Source: Nemertoderma westbladi
Taxonomy: Eukaryota; Xenacoelomorpha; Nemertodermatida; Nemertodermatidae
NCBI GenBank assembly: GCA_032718475.1
Contig: JAUCBJ010005882.1
Span: forward strand, 1 to 64,000
Direction of reading: 5' to 3'
Length of the DNA: 64,000 nt
Below, one piece after another: positions 54,840-64,000 of this stretch. Numbering within the stretch: the stretch's first letter is position 1; each line of letters begins with the position of its first letter. Both the position numbers and the translations under genes were made by a program. The notes under the pieces are model-generated. The model was not told the origin of the DNA and did not search any database. It worked only from the letters and a program-made list of their open reading frames with translations.

Positions 54840-55630
54840 TTCTTAGTCGAAAGGAAACGACGTTGTAATTCTTCCGCCAAGCACGGTCGACATATCATAT
54901 ACACCACAGCTTCACTGCAGGTTTGCCCATAACCAACTTCCAAGCATTGCGGTAAACGTTGAGTAACGTAAATGTTGAGTCCAACGACAACCTGACATAA
55001 TCCACTAATGTAGATGATCCATTGTCACACCAGATGCCAATTTACCAGCAATTTTAACGCGTTGTTCCTTCGAGACATAAATCGTTATCGTGACCAACAT
55101 GGTTGGGTCGGTATGTAACATGCCCTCCACCTATTCACAAAAAAATCGGTATATTTATATTTATTAAGTTTATTTAATATTTTTGAAATTATATTATTTA
55201 AATATTGCGATTAAGGAATTAGAAAATTTTATAAAGACTTCCTTTATACGACATGGAATAAAAAATTATTTAGGATGGGCGTCTTTAGATGATATACAAT
55301 ATATTACTGTAATAATATGTGAAGACCGGACGAGACCCAACTGGGCAAACCTACACGAGATTATTCACAAATATAATAAAAAATAATAGGAATACAATAA
55401 AATGTAATATATTTAGTTTACCTGTACTATTCAAGCGCGCCGTTATTACACCCGGACAACAAGAATCGATTTTGAGGGAACCTTGAACTTTCAATTCCCG
55501 TGCTGTATGTAGGCCTACTGTTGAAAGGCCGATTCGATAGCTACTGTATAGCACGTAGACCTATCAGTGGCGACGCAGTTTTGGCGATGTAGCGTGGCTT
55601 ACTTGCAGTTTCTTCTTCTGTCATTTTCCA
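54840..55630 (-). pseudogene. MULE-type transposase N-terminal relic
   Basis: Pieces in order on the minus strand: MTEEETA (55625), then RELKVQGSLKIDSCCPGVIT ARLNSTG (55510-55420), then GGHVTYRPNHVGHDNDL (55135-55085), then, frameshifted, KEQRVKIAGKLASGVTMDHL and VDYVRLSL. This order (KxQGSxKI..C, HVGH, IAGKLxxGV) is that of the N-terminal zinc-binding region of Mutator-like transposases. The first three pieces are separated by sequences with GT...AG borders that keep frame; the rest has frameshifts and stops. Confidence 0.55.
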
Positions 55631-55639
55631 ATCATAAAA

Positions 55640-56480
55640 GTCAGAATGCGTAAAAACAAATAATGGCATATATTAACAGGAAGAGGGGACTTCACCCAGA
55701 ACGTGAGATTAAATTATCATTATATAATTATTTAATATGCAGCTCGCCAGGCTGTGCCTACATGTGGCAACCATCACAAAACATTAGAGCCGTTAAGGAG
55801 ATAAACATTAATCAGTATTTTAATGTAAAGTCCCTTTATATCTTGTTAAGCACTGTATATTCGCGTTAATGTACAGATAATTTGACAAAGTAGACCTAAA
55901 ACCGATACCGAAACAAGTGAAATTCTAATTTGATACCATAAACTTTCGTTTCTGTATGGTACCGTACAGGACTGACAGTAGGCCTAGTGCAGAAATGAGA
56001 ACAAGTGAAATTCAAATTTCCCGCGGGAGCCATTCTGCAATTAAATCTGTATTACATGAACCCTGTCTTCCTTCTGAACTTTGGCCTGTATCTGAATTGC
56101 GTTGAGAGTGCTGAGCTTGAGTGCTGACTCAACCCACCGGTACCGCCATATCTGTATACATTCGGAAAGTAGTACAGTAAGAAAAGAAGGCTGTAGTACG
56201 GGCTCAAATCAATTTGGTGCACGAAAGCCCGATTTTTTTGGTTATGGAGTGACTACTGATGGCCTGACCATATGCTGATATGGTTTCCCTCAATTCTGCA
56301 ATTGCAGAATTGGTAAAGTCAGAAAGTAATCGTTTATTGTTTTGGCCTCTGTAACCTGCTCCTCTCCCTTTAAAAATGGGCAATTTTGATAAAAAAAAAT
56401 GTGGTGTGCATGTGCACCAAGTTGATTATTCCCGTAGGATACTGACATACTGACATAGGCCTGTAGGCGTACTGATTACC
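55640..56480. other. Upstream region of the LRR gene
   Basis: It contains a copy of the dispersed repeat (GAATTGGTAAAGTCAGAAAG, CGTTTATTGTTTTGG, GTAACCTGCTCCTCTCCC) at about 56308-56385, about 100 bp before the LRR start codon. I see no clear TATA box. The 68-codon ORF at 55663 is probably chance. Confidence 0.5.
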
Positions 56481-58076
56481 ATGGATTTCTTAACTAAAGC
56501 AGCAGTTATACCCAACGCAATTGGACGTATCCTAACATTACAGGAAATATGTTATACAGGTGTCACCCGGACATTAGCAAAACTAATTATAAGCGCCGAG
56601 TCTCAGAAAAAATCTCCCGATATTAAAGCTAGGCCTATATGTAATTGGCTAGCGATAACTGCACCCAAGCTTCGTATGGTCATGAGGAAATATATACTGC
56701 GTTCTTATATATTGGCATTTCATCAACTGGACGTTATATATGAAATATACGAACTTTGTAATTACGAACAACCTTCGCCATCCACCCAACCCGCCCTACT
56801 GCCTCACAACAAAGAGCGAATAACTTTGCACTACATTATGGAATCCTATAAAGATATATTCATTGCTCAATGTTTCTTTCCCCTGGATATCTTAGTTGTC
56901 GATGGTAAAGAAGTGTTTGGTGAAGAATTTTCCGAAGGTGTAATTCGCAAACTATTACAGTGGGTCCCGTTAATGTCTCCAGGGTTGAGGGAGTTGGATC
57001 TGGATAGATCAGCACCTATCTCGATATCCGAAATGGGGTTTGGTAGAATTAATTTCCCTCAACTAAACACACTAAAGATGAAATCCTTGAAAGTAAATAA
57101 TGACGCAGTCAATGCTATCGCACAATCCTGTCCCAACCTGGTAACCTTGTGCTTTCCAGGATCTGATATCATCACCTTTACGGGACTTCGTTGTCTTCAC
57201 CAACTAGGAAGTTTGCGAACTTTGAAAATAATTCGATGTTGGAAAATATCAGTCGACGATCTAATAGATTTACATGAATTATTACATCGGGTTTCTATCG
57301 TTATAGATACAAATATTGCAATGAAGCTACTAAAGGGTTTAATTAAGCGTGAAATAAATCCATCCGACACAAACTTCAACTTTAATGATTTCACTTTAGC
57401 ATATGACTATGATGTTACAAATCCTATTGAATCTATCTACGACCAACGTAAAGACGTTCTCTCTTACTGCAAAGATACCGTTGAGAGTTTAAGGTTCAAT
57501 TTAAATTGGACACGGGAGTTGACTTGGGGAGTATATCGGACCATTGCTGAACATCCACTATTCGAACCGCTACTAGAATTTGGACATTTAAAGTGTTTGC
57601 AATTTTATAATGTCGATGTTTATGATTATAAATGCATTTCGGATGCCGTTAATAAAGGAGTTACTTTTCCTCAAGTCGATCGCTTAGTATTGAAACATTG
57701 TAATGTTTCGTATGTTGATTTAGTGCGAATGTTCCCAAACTTAAAGGAGTTCACTATAGCTGATACCGATCCCATTATAGGAAACGCCCTCCCACTAATG
57801 AACTCTGTAGAGACCCTTGGTATAGATGTACGGTCTAACATGTCTCTTATAACAGCCCTGCCTAAGTTCCCTTCTGTTAGTAAACTAACGATTGATTTCT
57901 GGATTGTTGAACAAACATTCAATAAAGAAGAGGTTCTACTCGATATGGAGAATTTATTTGCTTCAGAGAATCTCATAGAGAGACTAAAGAGCTTTAGGTA
58001 TACTCAGCGTAGAAAATCAGGTTTCGCGCTGTTTATAGTCGAAATATTTGGGAAAAGATGTAAAAACCTGTTGTAG
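56481..58076 (+). CDS. Intronless leucine-rich-repeat protein, 531 residues, function unknown
   Basis: A single complete frame with a good start context (TTACCATGG). No signal peptide or membrane segment is evident; the protein is probably intracellular. Residues 1-110 form a helical, Cys/Leu-containing region (LTLQEICYTGVTRTLAKLII) without a clear F-box. From about residue 170 there are irregular LRRs of the RNI/cysteine-containing type (LRELDLDRS, FPQLNTLKMKSLKV, CPNLVTLCFPGSDIITFTGL, LGSLRTLKIIRCWKISVDDL), resumed near residue 370 (LKCLQFYNVDVYDYKCISD, VDRLVLKHCNVSYVDLV, FPNLKEFTIADTD). Such proteins often act as ligase adaptors, but no partner is visible here. The lack of introns suggests a retrocopy or lineage-specific family member. 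Confidence 0.75.
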   Translation: MDFLTKAAVIPNAIGRILTLQEICYTGVTRTLAKLIISAESQKKSPDIKARPICNWLAITAPKLRMVMRKYILRSYILAFHQLDVIYEIYELCNYEQPSPSTQPALLPHNKERITLHYIMESYKDIFIAQCFFPLDILVVDGKEVFGEEFSEGVIRKLLQWVPLMSPGLRELDLDRSAPISISEMGFGRINFPQLNTLKMKSLKVNNDAVNAIAQSCPNLVTLCFPGSDIITFTGLRCLHQLGSLRTLKIIRCWKISVDDLIDLHELLHRVSIVIDTNIAMKLLKGLIKREINPSDTNFNFNDFTLAYDYDVTNPIESIYDQRKDVLSYCKDTVESLRFNLNWTRELTWGVYRTIAEHPLFEPLLEFGHLKCLQFYNVDVYDYKCISDAVNKGVTFPQVDRLVLKHCNVSYVDLVRMFPNLKEFTIADTDPIIGNALPLMNSVETLGIDVRSNMSLITALPKFPSVSKLTIDFWIVEQTFNKEEVLLDMENLFASENLIERLKSFRYTQRRKSGFALFIVEIFGKRCKNLL

Positions 58077-58186
58077 GACGCTATGAAGACTTTATTGAAC
58101 TGAACTAAATTTAATTGAACGGGCAACGTGGACTAGAGATGGCGTACGTTTACCTGGGGTTCATTAGGGGTTGGGGTTGAAGGCCA

Positions 58187-59415
58187 GGGTTGTGCCCTCT
58201 TCTCCTCATCTGGCACACAAACCTGAGGGTTGTGTGCCAGGTGAGGGGAAGGGGCCAGGGTTGTGTGCCAGGTGAGGGGAAGGGGCCAGGGTTGTGTGCC
58301 AGGTGAGGGGAAGGGGCCAGGGTTGTGTGCCAGGTGAGGGGAAGGGGCCAGGGTTGTGTGCCAGGTGAGGGGAAGGGGCCAGGGTTGTGTGCCAGGTGAG
58401 GAGAAGGGGCCAGGGTTGTGTGCCAGGTGAGGGGAAGGGGCCAGGGTTGTGTGCCAGGTGAGGGGAAGGGGCCAGGGTTGTGTGCCAGGTGAGGAGAAGG
58501 GACCAGGGTTGTGTGCCAGGTGAGGAGAAGGGACCAGGGTTGTGTGCCAGGTGAGGAGAAGGGGCCAGGGTTGTGTGCCAGGTGAGGAGAAGGGGCCAGG
58601 GTTGTGTGCCAGGTGAGGAGAAGGGACCAGGGTTGTGTGCCAGGTGAGGAGAAGGGAGCAGGGTTGTGTGCCAGGTGAGGAGAAGGGAGCAGGGTTGTGT
58701 GCCAGGTGAGGAGAAGGGACCAGGGTTGTGTGCCAGGTGAGGAGAAGGGACCAGGGTTGTGTGCCAGGTGAGGAGAAGGGACCAGGGTTGTGTGCCAGGT
58801 GAGGAGAAGGGGCCAGGGTTGTGTGCCAGGTGAGGAGAAGGGGCCAGGGTTGTGTGCCAGGTGAGGAGAAGGGGCCAGGGTTGTGTGCCAGGTGAGGAGA
58901 AGGGGCCAGGGTTGTGTGCCAGGTGAGGAGAAGGGACCAGGGTTGTGTGCCAGGTGAGGAGAAGGGACCAGGGTTGTGTGCCAGGTGAGGAGAAGGGACC
59001 AGGGTTGTGTGCCAGGTGAGGAGAAGGGACCAGGGTTGTGTGCCAGGTGAGGAGAAGGGGCCAGGGTTGTGTGCCAGGTGAGGAGAAGGGGCCAGGGTTG
59101 TGTGCCAGATGAGGAGAAGGGACCAGGGTTGTGTGCCAGATGAGGAGAAGGGACCAGGGTTGTGTGCCAGATGAGGAGAAGGGACCAGGGTTGTGTGCCA
59201 GATGAGGAGAAGGGACCAGGGTTGTGTGCCAGGTGAGGAGAAGGGACCAGGGTTGTGTGCCAGATGAGGAGAAGGGACCAGGGTTGTGTGCCAGATGAGG
59301 AGAAGGGACCAGGGTTGTGTGCCAGATGAGGAGAAGGGACCAGGGTTGTGTGCCAGGTGAGGAGAAGGGACCAGGGTTGTGTGCCAGGTGAGGAGAAGGG
59401 ACCAGGGTTGTGTGA
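58187..59415. repeat. 31-bp minisatellite, about 40 units
   Basis: The unit is CCAGGGTTGTGTGCCAGGTG plus AGGAGAAGGGG or close variants. Variants are clustered (GAGGGGAAGG first, then GAGGAGAAGG, then CAGATGAGG), showing block-wise expansion. It starts about 110 bp after the LRR stop codon. The period is not a multiple of three. Confidence 0.97.
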
Positions 59416-59419
59416 CAGA

Positions 59420-59990
59420 TGGTTTAGAGCGTATGGTTAACTGAACTTACAATCATACTTGAGATATTTGAATAGGCGAGAAGTATCGGACCTCGACAGC
59501 CTATTTAGTAACAGTAAGAATGTGTTGGCAAGCTGAAATTTTCGAGGTGTTTGTTATTAGACATTTATTATAGGAAGACACTACATTTACTTTTACAATC
59601 TGGAATTATTTTTAAACATTGAATATTAAAAGCATTAAAATCTTGCCAACTCATAATCTCAACCTTTCGAACGGAATAGTCGAATTTCGCTAAACAGAAA
59701 ATTAGTGAAAAAAAGCGGTGATTTCTGCTTCTTTTATTTAATCAGTAATTAAAAAATGCAATTAAATATCCCTGTTAGCTAATCGAGATAAGTTGTACAT
59801 ATATTTCTAACGGCCACAAAATCTGGATTACCGGAGATCCCCCCTCCCTTTCCGTTGGGATTGATAAGTTTTGTTTAATTAATTACACAATATATTAAAT
59901 ATGTATGGAGGATGAATTGGGTTAAACTAATTATTATTACTTGGAATTTCATACCTTATGTTTTATATAACATTAGGGTCTGAATTATTA
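59420..59990. other. Intergenic DNA, no gene seen
   Basis: AT-rich unique sequence; nothing recognised. Confidence 0.5.
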
Positions 59991-59994
59991 CATA

Positions 59995-60032
59995 ATACAC
60001 TATATGTGTACTATTGTACACATATAGTGTAT
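59995..60032. repeat. 17-bp perfect hairpin with TATT loop
   Basis: ATACACTATATGTGTAC and its exact complement flank a four-base loop. In AT-rich DNA this length is still well above chance. Confidence 0.8.
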
Positions 60033-61134
60033 AATTATTAATCTGATATTGTTCCAAAATATTTATTTATTATTTATTCGGATGACTGATGTTTACTCTG
60101 CTCGTTTATATATTTGGTAATATTATTATTACATATTATTATTATTAAATTATTGGAGATATGGCCCCGTATGCATAAAACACTTACGACCGTCGTAATC
60201 CTCCGATCGTCGTATGTCAGCAGATACGACTATAGTAAACAAAATCGTTGTGCATAAAAATTGTCAGCCTCTTTGATTGTAAACTTAAGTAAGATTCATT
60301 TGGATCGTAAATTTAAGGGTGCTGCACTCTATCGAGTTAATAAACTTACGATCTGCCCCAGTTTACATTGAACTCAATTTCTATTGGCTAAAAGTTATTA
60401 TAGATATTGTTGATAAGGCTACCTCTATAAAACAATACAACAGTCGTGAATTATCTCTCATTTACCACACTTTAATTTAACAACTTTTTTAAACAAATTG
60501 CACCCCGCTATTTTATTAATTACAATCAAATGCTACGAAATTTCGTACGGTAATAGTTTAGTACTGTTTTTTTTTTACCTCAGACTTGGACGGATTTTTA
60601 ATTTTTTTAAACTATTTCGCAGCTAGCATGCCGTTATAAAAAGTCTATTAGCACTTTTTAACCACCTCTACAGGCTTTATTTTTAGTTTTTGGAATACAA
60701 TCCAGATTTCTAAAGACCATTTTGTCTCTGCAGATTGTGAATATGATAACCATTTTTATATTTCAACAGGAATTGCCTGTGATAGGATACCAGCTTTTTA
60801 ACAAAAATGAAAAGCAAAGGCCTATTTCTTCTGTAACTTTCTCCTTCTTACGTTTCACTTCTGTATAATTTTTTTACTTAGCTCTGCGTTTAAAACTTTT
60901 CAGTTTGTTTCTTCACATATTCTAGAATATATATTCGATTTGAGCTATCTTATACTATGGATGTATGTACGTCTACAGTAATTAGTGGGCACTTTAGTGA
61001 GGTTGCTGTAGCGAAATAAGGTGAAAATTTTAAAAAATCTGGTGTTGTTAAAAAAAGTTGTCATATTATTACGGCCGGGTTGTGGGGTACGTGAACAGTT
61101 ACATCTGTGTTTAATTGGGGGATGATTTATCGAC

Positions 61135-61285
61135 TACGTGTCTCGGCGCAGTGGCGGTACGGCTAATGTCGCGTTACGGCTAATTTTCAGAGTTGCCGTA
61201 CGTAACGCGACTTTGAAAGTCGCGGTACGGCTACTCAAAAAGTCGCGTTACGGCTAATTGTCGCGTTACGGCTAATCTATTGTCT
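61135..61285. repeat. GTCGCGTTACGGCTAAT motif cluster
   Basis: Four to five copies of GCGRTACGGCTA in one orientation surround GCCGTACGTAACGCGAC, which is partly self-complementary. A related GCGTTACGGAATTAC triplet is at 63138-63187. Confidence 0.7.
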
Positions 61286-61398
61286 TGGTTTTACATAGGG
61301 AATCATTATCAATATTATTCTACTGTATGGTGTTTACGTACAGATGAGAAAGGTTCGTAAAATTTAATGTAATAATGTTTTACAGCATGGGAGTATCC

Positions 61399-61422
61399 AG
61401 GGGGGGGGGGGGGGGGGGGGGA
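61399..61422. repeat. Poly-G tract (~23 G)
   Basis: An uninterrupted G run followed by GAGAAATTTA; another of the long G/C runs of this window. Confidence 0.8.
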
Positions 61423-61635
61423 GAAATTTAACTAAAAAATCGTAATTTATTAATTATTGTATTATTATTGTTGTATTGAGTACCACAGTACACAGTACCA
61501 TAGGTATATTGGTCGAAAGTATATCAGTATTTTGCCGAAATATTGCACTTTTAATTTATCATTATATTAATCAAATCAAAAGTACTGTATCTAAAACTAA
61601 AGCTCTTGAATTAGCCAGTCATCGTCCGCGTATGG

Positions 61636-61815
61636 CATTTGGTTCGGTGGTGGGGTGGGTTGGAATGGTTCGGACGCGAAGGGGTGGTTCGGGGGTGGGT
61701 TGGGAAGAAAGGGTTCGGCCGGTTCAGTGGTGGGGTGGGTTGGAATGGTTCGGACGCGAAGGGGTGGTTCGGGGGTGGGTTGAGAAGAAATGGTTCGGCC
61801 GCGAAGGGGTGGTTC
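61636..61815. repeat. G-rich tandem duplication (GGTTCGG, GGGGTGGGTTGG)
   Basis: Two copies of about 100 bp, each with GGTGGGGTGGGTTGGAATGG and GACGCGAAGGGGTGGTTCGG. It has G-quadruplex potential. Downstream on the minus strand there is a protein-like stretch (RLARYLDHMAFCLGTDKQAM) whose origin I do not recognise. Confidence 0.75.
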
Positions 61816-62184
61816 ACTACACCAACATGCCAGTCGGGATCACCACCCCCTCCCAATGCAGCTGGACTTTCAACTGGGTGATCGGCGGCTGGAAGGACAG
61901 CCATTGCCTGCTTGTCAGTCCCCAAACAGAACGCCATATGGTCCAGGTAGCGAGCCAGGCGTTGGTTAACAACATCGATCTTATTTGTTCTAAAATACTA
62001 AATTATTATTTATTCAGAGGGCTGATGTTTACTCTGCTCGTTTATATATTTGGTTATATTATTATTACATATTATTATTAAATTATTGAAGATTTGAAGT
62101 GCTACTGTATAATTATTAATCTGATATTGTTCTAGAATACTTAATTAATATTTATTCGGGTGACTGGTGTTTAATCTAGTTTTA

Positions 62185-62635
62185 TTGAGTATCATTTATG
62201 TTTTGGTTAGAAAACAATACCACTGTTTTCCACACATACCACACATTTTCCAGGATTTGTGTATATTTTCTGTATCAACCATGTAACCAGTTTCAATGAG
62301 TATCATTTATTGTTTTGGTTAGAAAACACAATCACTGTTCCTGTTTCTTTCCTATGATTGGTGTATTTTCTGTATCGACCATGCTGATGCAACCAGTTTA
62401 ATTCAGTATTGTTTATTGTTTTAGTTAGAATACCCCGCCACTGTAACCTGTTTCGTTATAGCATGATTGGTGTATTTTCTTTATCGACCATGTAACCAAT
62501 TTTATTGAGAATCGTTTATTGTTTTGGTTAGAAAACAACGCCAAAGTAACCTGTTCCATTCCCATGATTTGTTTATTTTCTGTATCGACTATATAACCAG
62601 TTTTATTAAGTATCGCTTCATGAATTTCACGAATA
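62185..62635. repeat. Tandem array (~110 bp x 4) of the GTTTATTGTTTTGGTTAGAA family
   Basis: Each unit has ATTGAGTATCATTTATTGTT, TTGGTTAGAAAACA, then TGATTGGTGTATTTTCTGTA, TCGACCATGTAACCAGTTT. The units tie the dispersed motif to a repeat that also exists as a tandem array. Confidence 0.85.
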
Positions 62636-62639
62636 AACG

Positions 62640-63190
62640 GACATAGGGGCTCATAAAAAAAACCTTCGCAGATAACCTTTTTAATGTTTGGATATCATGC
62701 CTAATATCCTAAATTATCTGAAATGAGAAATTGGAAGCAAATTCCGTTATGTGTGGGCTCCTACTGTACTTGCAAGTTGAAATTGACTGAACATTTTTTA
62801 ACATTTTCCAAAATCTCTGTGCGAATTTTGCCTACAATTATGGCGAAAATACAGTCATTATAAATAACATTAATCCTAGTCTGTTTGTTTGCCTGTGTGA
62901 GTGATGGTTCAACCTCGGTTGTAGTTAAGAAATAATTTATTTTTGGTTTCCTAGAAAGCAATCAAAAAATAACAAAACGATATTGCGAATTTCGTAATTC
63001 CGTAACGAAAACATGACATTTTTTAAAATAACTACTCAACATGTGACATTCAAATTTTAAATTCTCTTCCTCTAACCGCTGGGCAATACGCAATTATTTT
63101 CCTTTTGTGGCAATGTGATATATAAGTCGAGATATTTGCGTTACGGAATTACAATTTCGCGTTACGGAATTACGTTACGGAATTACAATT
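62640..63190. other. Noncoding DNA with GCGTTACGGAATTAC repeats at its end
   Basis: Apart from three copies of CGTTACGGAATTAC near 63140-63185 I see no gene or element. Confidence 0.5.
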
Positions 63191-63199
63191 TTCCAACTA

Positions 63200-64000
63200 T
63201 GCGTGGCGTTAGTCTTGGTGTAGACTATAGAGTGGTACACTGCGTGACGTTAGTGTTGGTGTAGACTGGTACACTTCGAGACGTTACTGTTGGTGTAGAC
63301 TGGTACACTGGTAGACCTTAGTGTTGGTGTAGACTGGTACACTGCGAGACGTTAGTGTTGGTGTAGACTGGTACACTGAGAGACTTTTGTGTTGGTGTAG
63401 ACTGGTACACTGAAGAGACTTTAGTGTTGGTGTAGACTGGTACACTGAGAGACTTTAGTGTTGGTTTAGACTGGTACACTGCGATACGTTAATGTCGGTG
63501 TAGACTGGAACACTGCGAGACTTTAATGTTGGTGTAGACTGGTACACTTCGAGACGTTACTGTTGGTGTAGACTGGTACACTGGTAGACCTTAGTGTTGG
63601 TGTAGACTGGTACACTGCGAGACGTTAGTGTTGGTGTAGACTGGTACAATGCGATACGTTAACGTTGGTGTAGACTGGTACACTGCGAGACTTTAATGTT
63701 GGTGTAGACTGGTACACTGGGCGACGTTAGTGTTGGTGTAGACTGGTACACTGCGAGACGTTAGTGTTGGTGTAGACTGGTACACTGAGAGACTTTTGTG
63801 TTGGTGTAGACTGGTACACTGAGAGACTTTAGTGTTGGTGTAGACTGGTACACTGAGAGACTTTAGTGTTGGTTTAGACTGGTACACTGCGATACGTTAA
63901 TGTCGGTGTAGACTGGAACACTGCGAGACTTTAATGTTGGTGTAGACTGGTACACTGGGAGACGTTAGTGTTGGTGTAGACTGGTACAATGAGAGACTTT
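63200..64000. repeat. 34-bp minisatellite running off the right edge
   Basis: The unit is GTTGGTGTAGACTGGTACAC plus TGCGAGACGTTAGT, about 24 copies. Variant strings recur in the same order at 63255-63350 and 63540-63640, and at 63460-63530 and 63866-63940, so longer blocks have been duplicated. The full extent is unknown. Confidence 0.95.

Larger units (their letters stand above)
60040..62178. repeat. Direct repeats bounding a 1.8-kb segment
   Basis: About 120 bp (TGATGTTTACTCTGCTCGTT, TATATATTTGGT, ATATTATTATTACATATTAT) occur at 60045-60165 and 61975-62100, with a partial third copy at 62110-62175. The segment between holds (60170-61385) mostly noncoding AT-rich DNA, GCGTTACGGCTAAT motifs and a poly-G tract. 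It may be a tandem duplication or a pair of short LTR-like repeats; I favour duplication. Confidence 0.65.

Noticed and set aside
61476-62081. 201-codon ORF with Trp/Gly-rich repeats
   Set aside because: It follows a G-rich tandem duplication, and its ends lie in AT-rich repeats shared with 60.0 kb.

Overview
This is eukaryotic nuclear DNA, AT-rich and full of transposons, almost certainly from an invertebrate animal. The evidence is split genes with GT-AG introns, tRNA-derived SINEs, LINEs, LTR elements and many DNA transposons. The frequent TAGGCCTA and ACCGGTA words suggest an echinoderm or other invertebrate deuterostome, but that is only an impression; I could not identify the species.

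One conserved host gene is certain. CWC22, the spliceosome factor that loads eIF4A3 for exon-junction-complex assembly, runs on the minus strand from its start codon at 28543 to at least 8829. Eight exons are resolved with matching splice sites and phases; they cover the N-terminus, the MIF4G domain and the first part of the MA3 domain. The rest of the MA3 domain and the C-terminus were not found and probably lie beyond position 1. Intron 3, between exons E3 and E4, is exceptional. It holds about 54 copies of a 78-bp unit, each made of the last 20 nt of the intron plus the first 58 nt of the next exon, so each carries a 3' splice site and 26 in-frame codons. A degenerate Ty3/gypsy-like element (16993-21832, duplicating GATTA) splits this array.

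A second probable host gene, at 56481-58076 on the plus strand, is an intronless 531-residue leucine-rich-repeat protein of unknown function.

Region by region: 1-2.9 kb is the start of a BEL/Pao-like LTR element on the minus strand (gag-like coiled coil, a small overlapping ORF, probable leader and LTR). 2.9-8.8 kb holds a short inverted-repeat element, a LINE endonuclease relic and two long foldback elements. 8.8-28.6 kb is CWC22, whose introns hold a hAT-like MITE with an 8-bp target duplication, a SINE, the splice-site array, the gypsy element and a LINE nested in an inverted-repeat element. 28.6-32.4 kb is intergenic, with a short-TIR element and two doubtful ORFs. 32.4-43.2 kb is one 10.7-kb Mutator-like element: 4.2-4.7 kb terminal inverted repeats built of mirrored satellites around a broken PHD-containing transposase. 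43.3-55.6 kb is nested repeats: a TA-flanked element, satellites, LINE copies interrupted by TTAA-flanked piggyBac-like elements, and a second Mutator-like relic. After the LRR gene, 58-64 kb is minisatellites of 31 and 34 bp, hairpins and tandem repeats.

Only CWC22 and the LRR gene are likely to serve the host. Everything else reads as mobile or satellite DNA, except that the CWC22 intron array has the form to affect CWC22 splicing directly.
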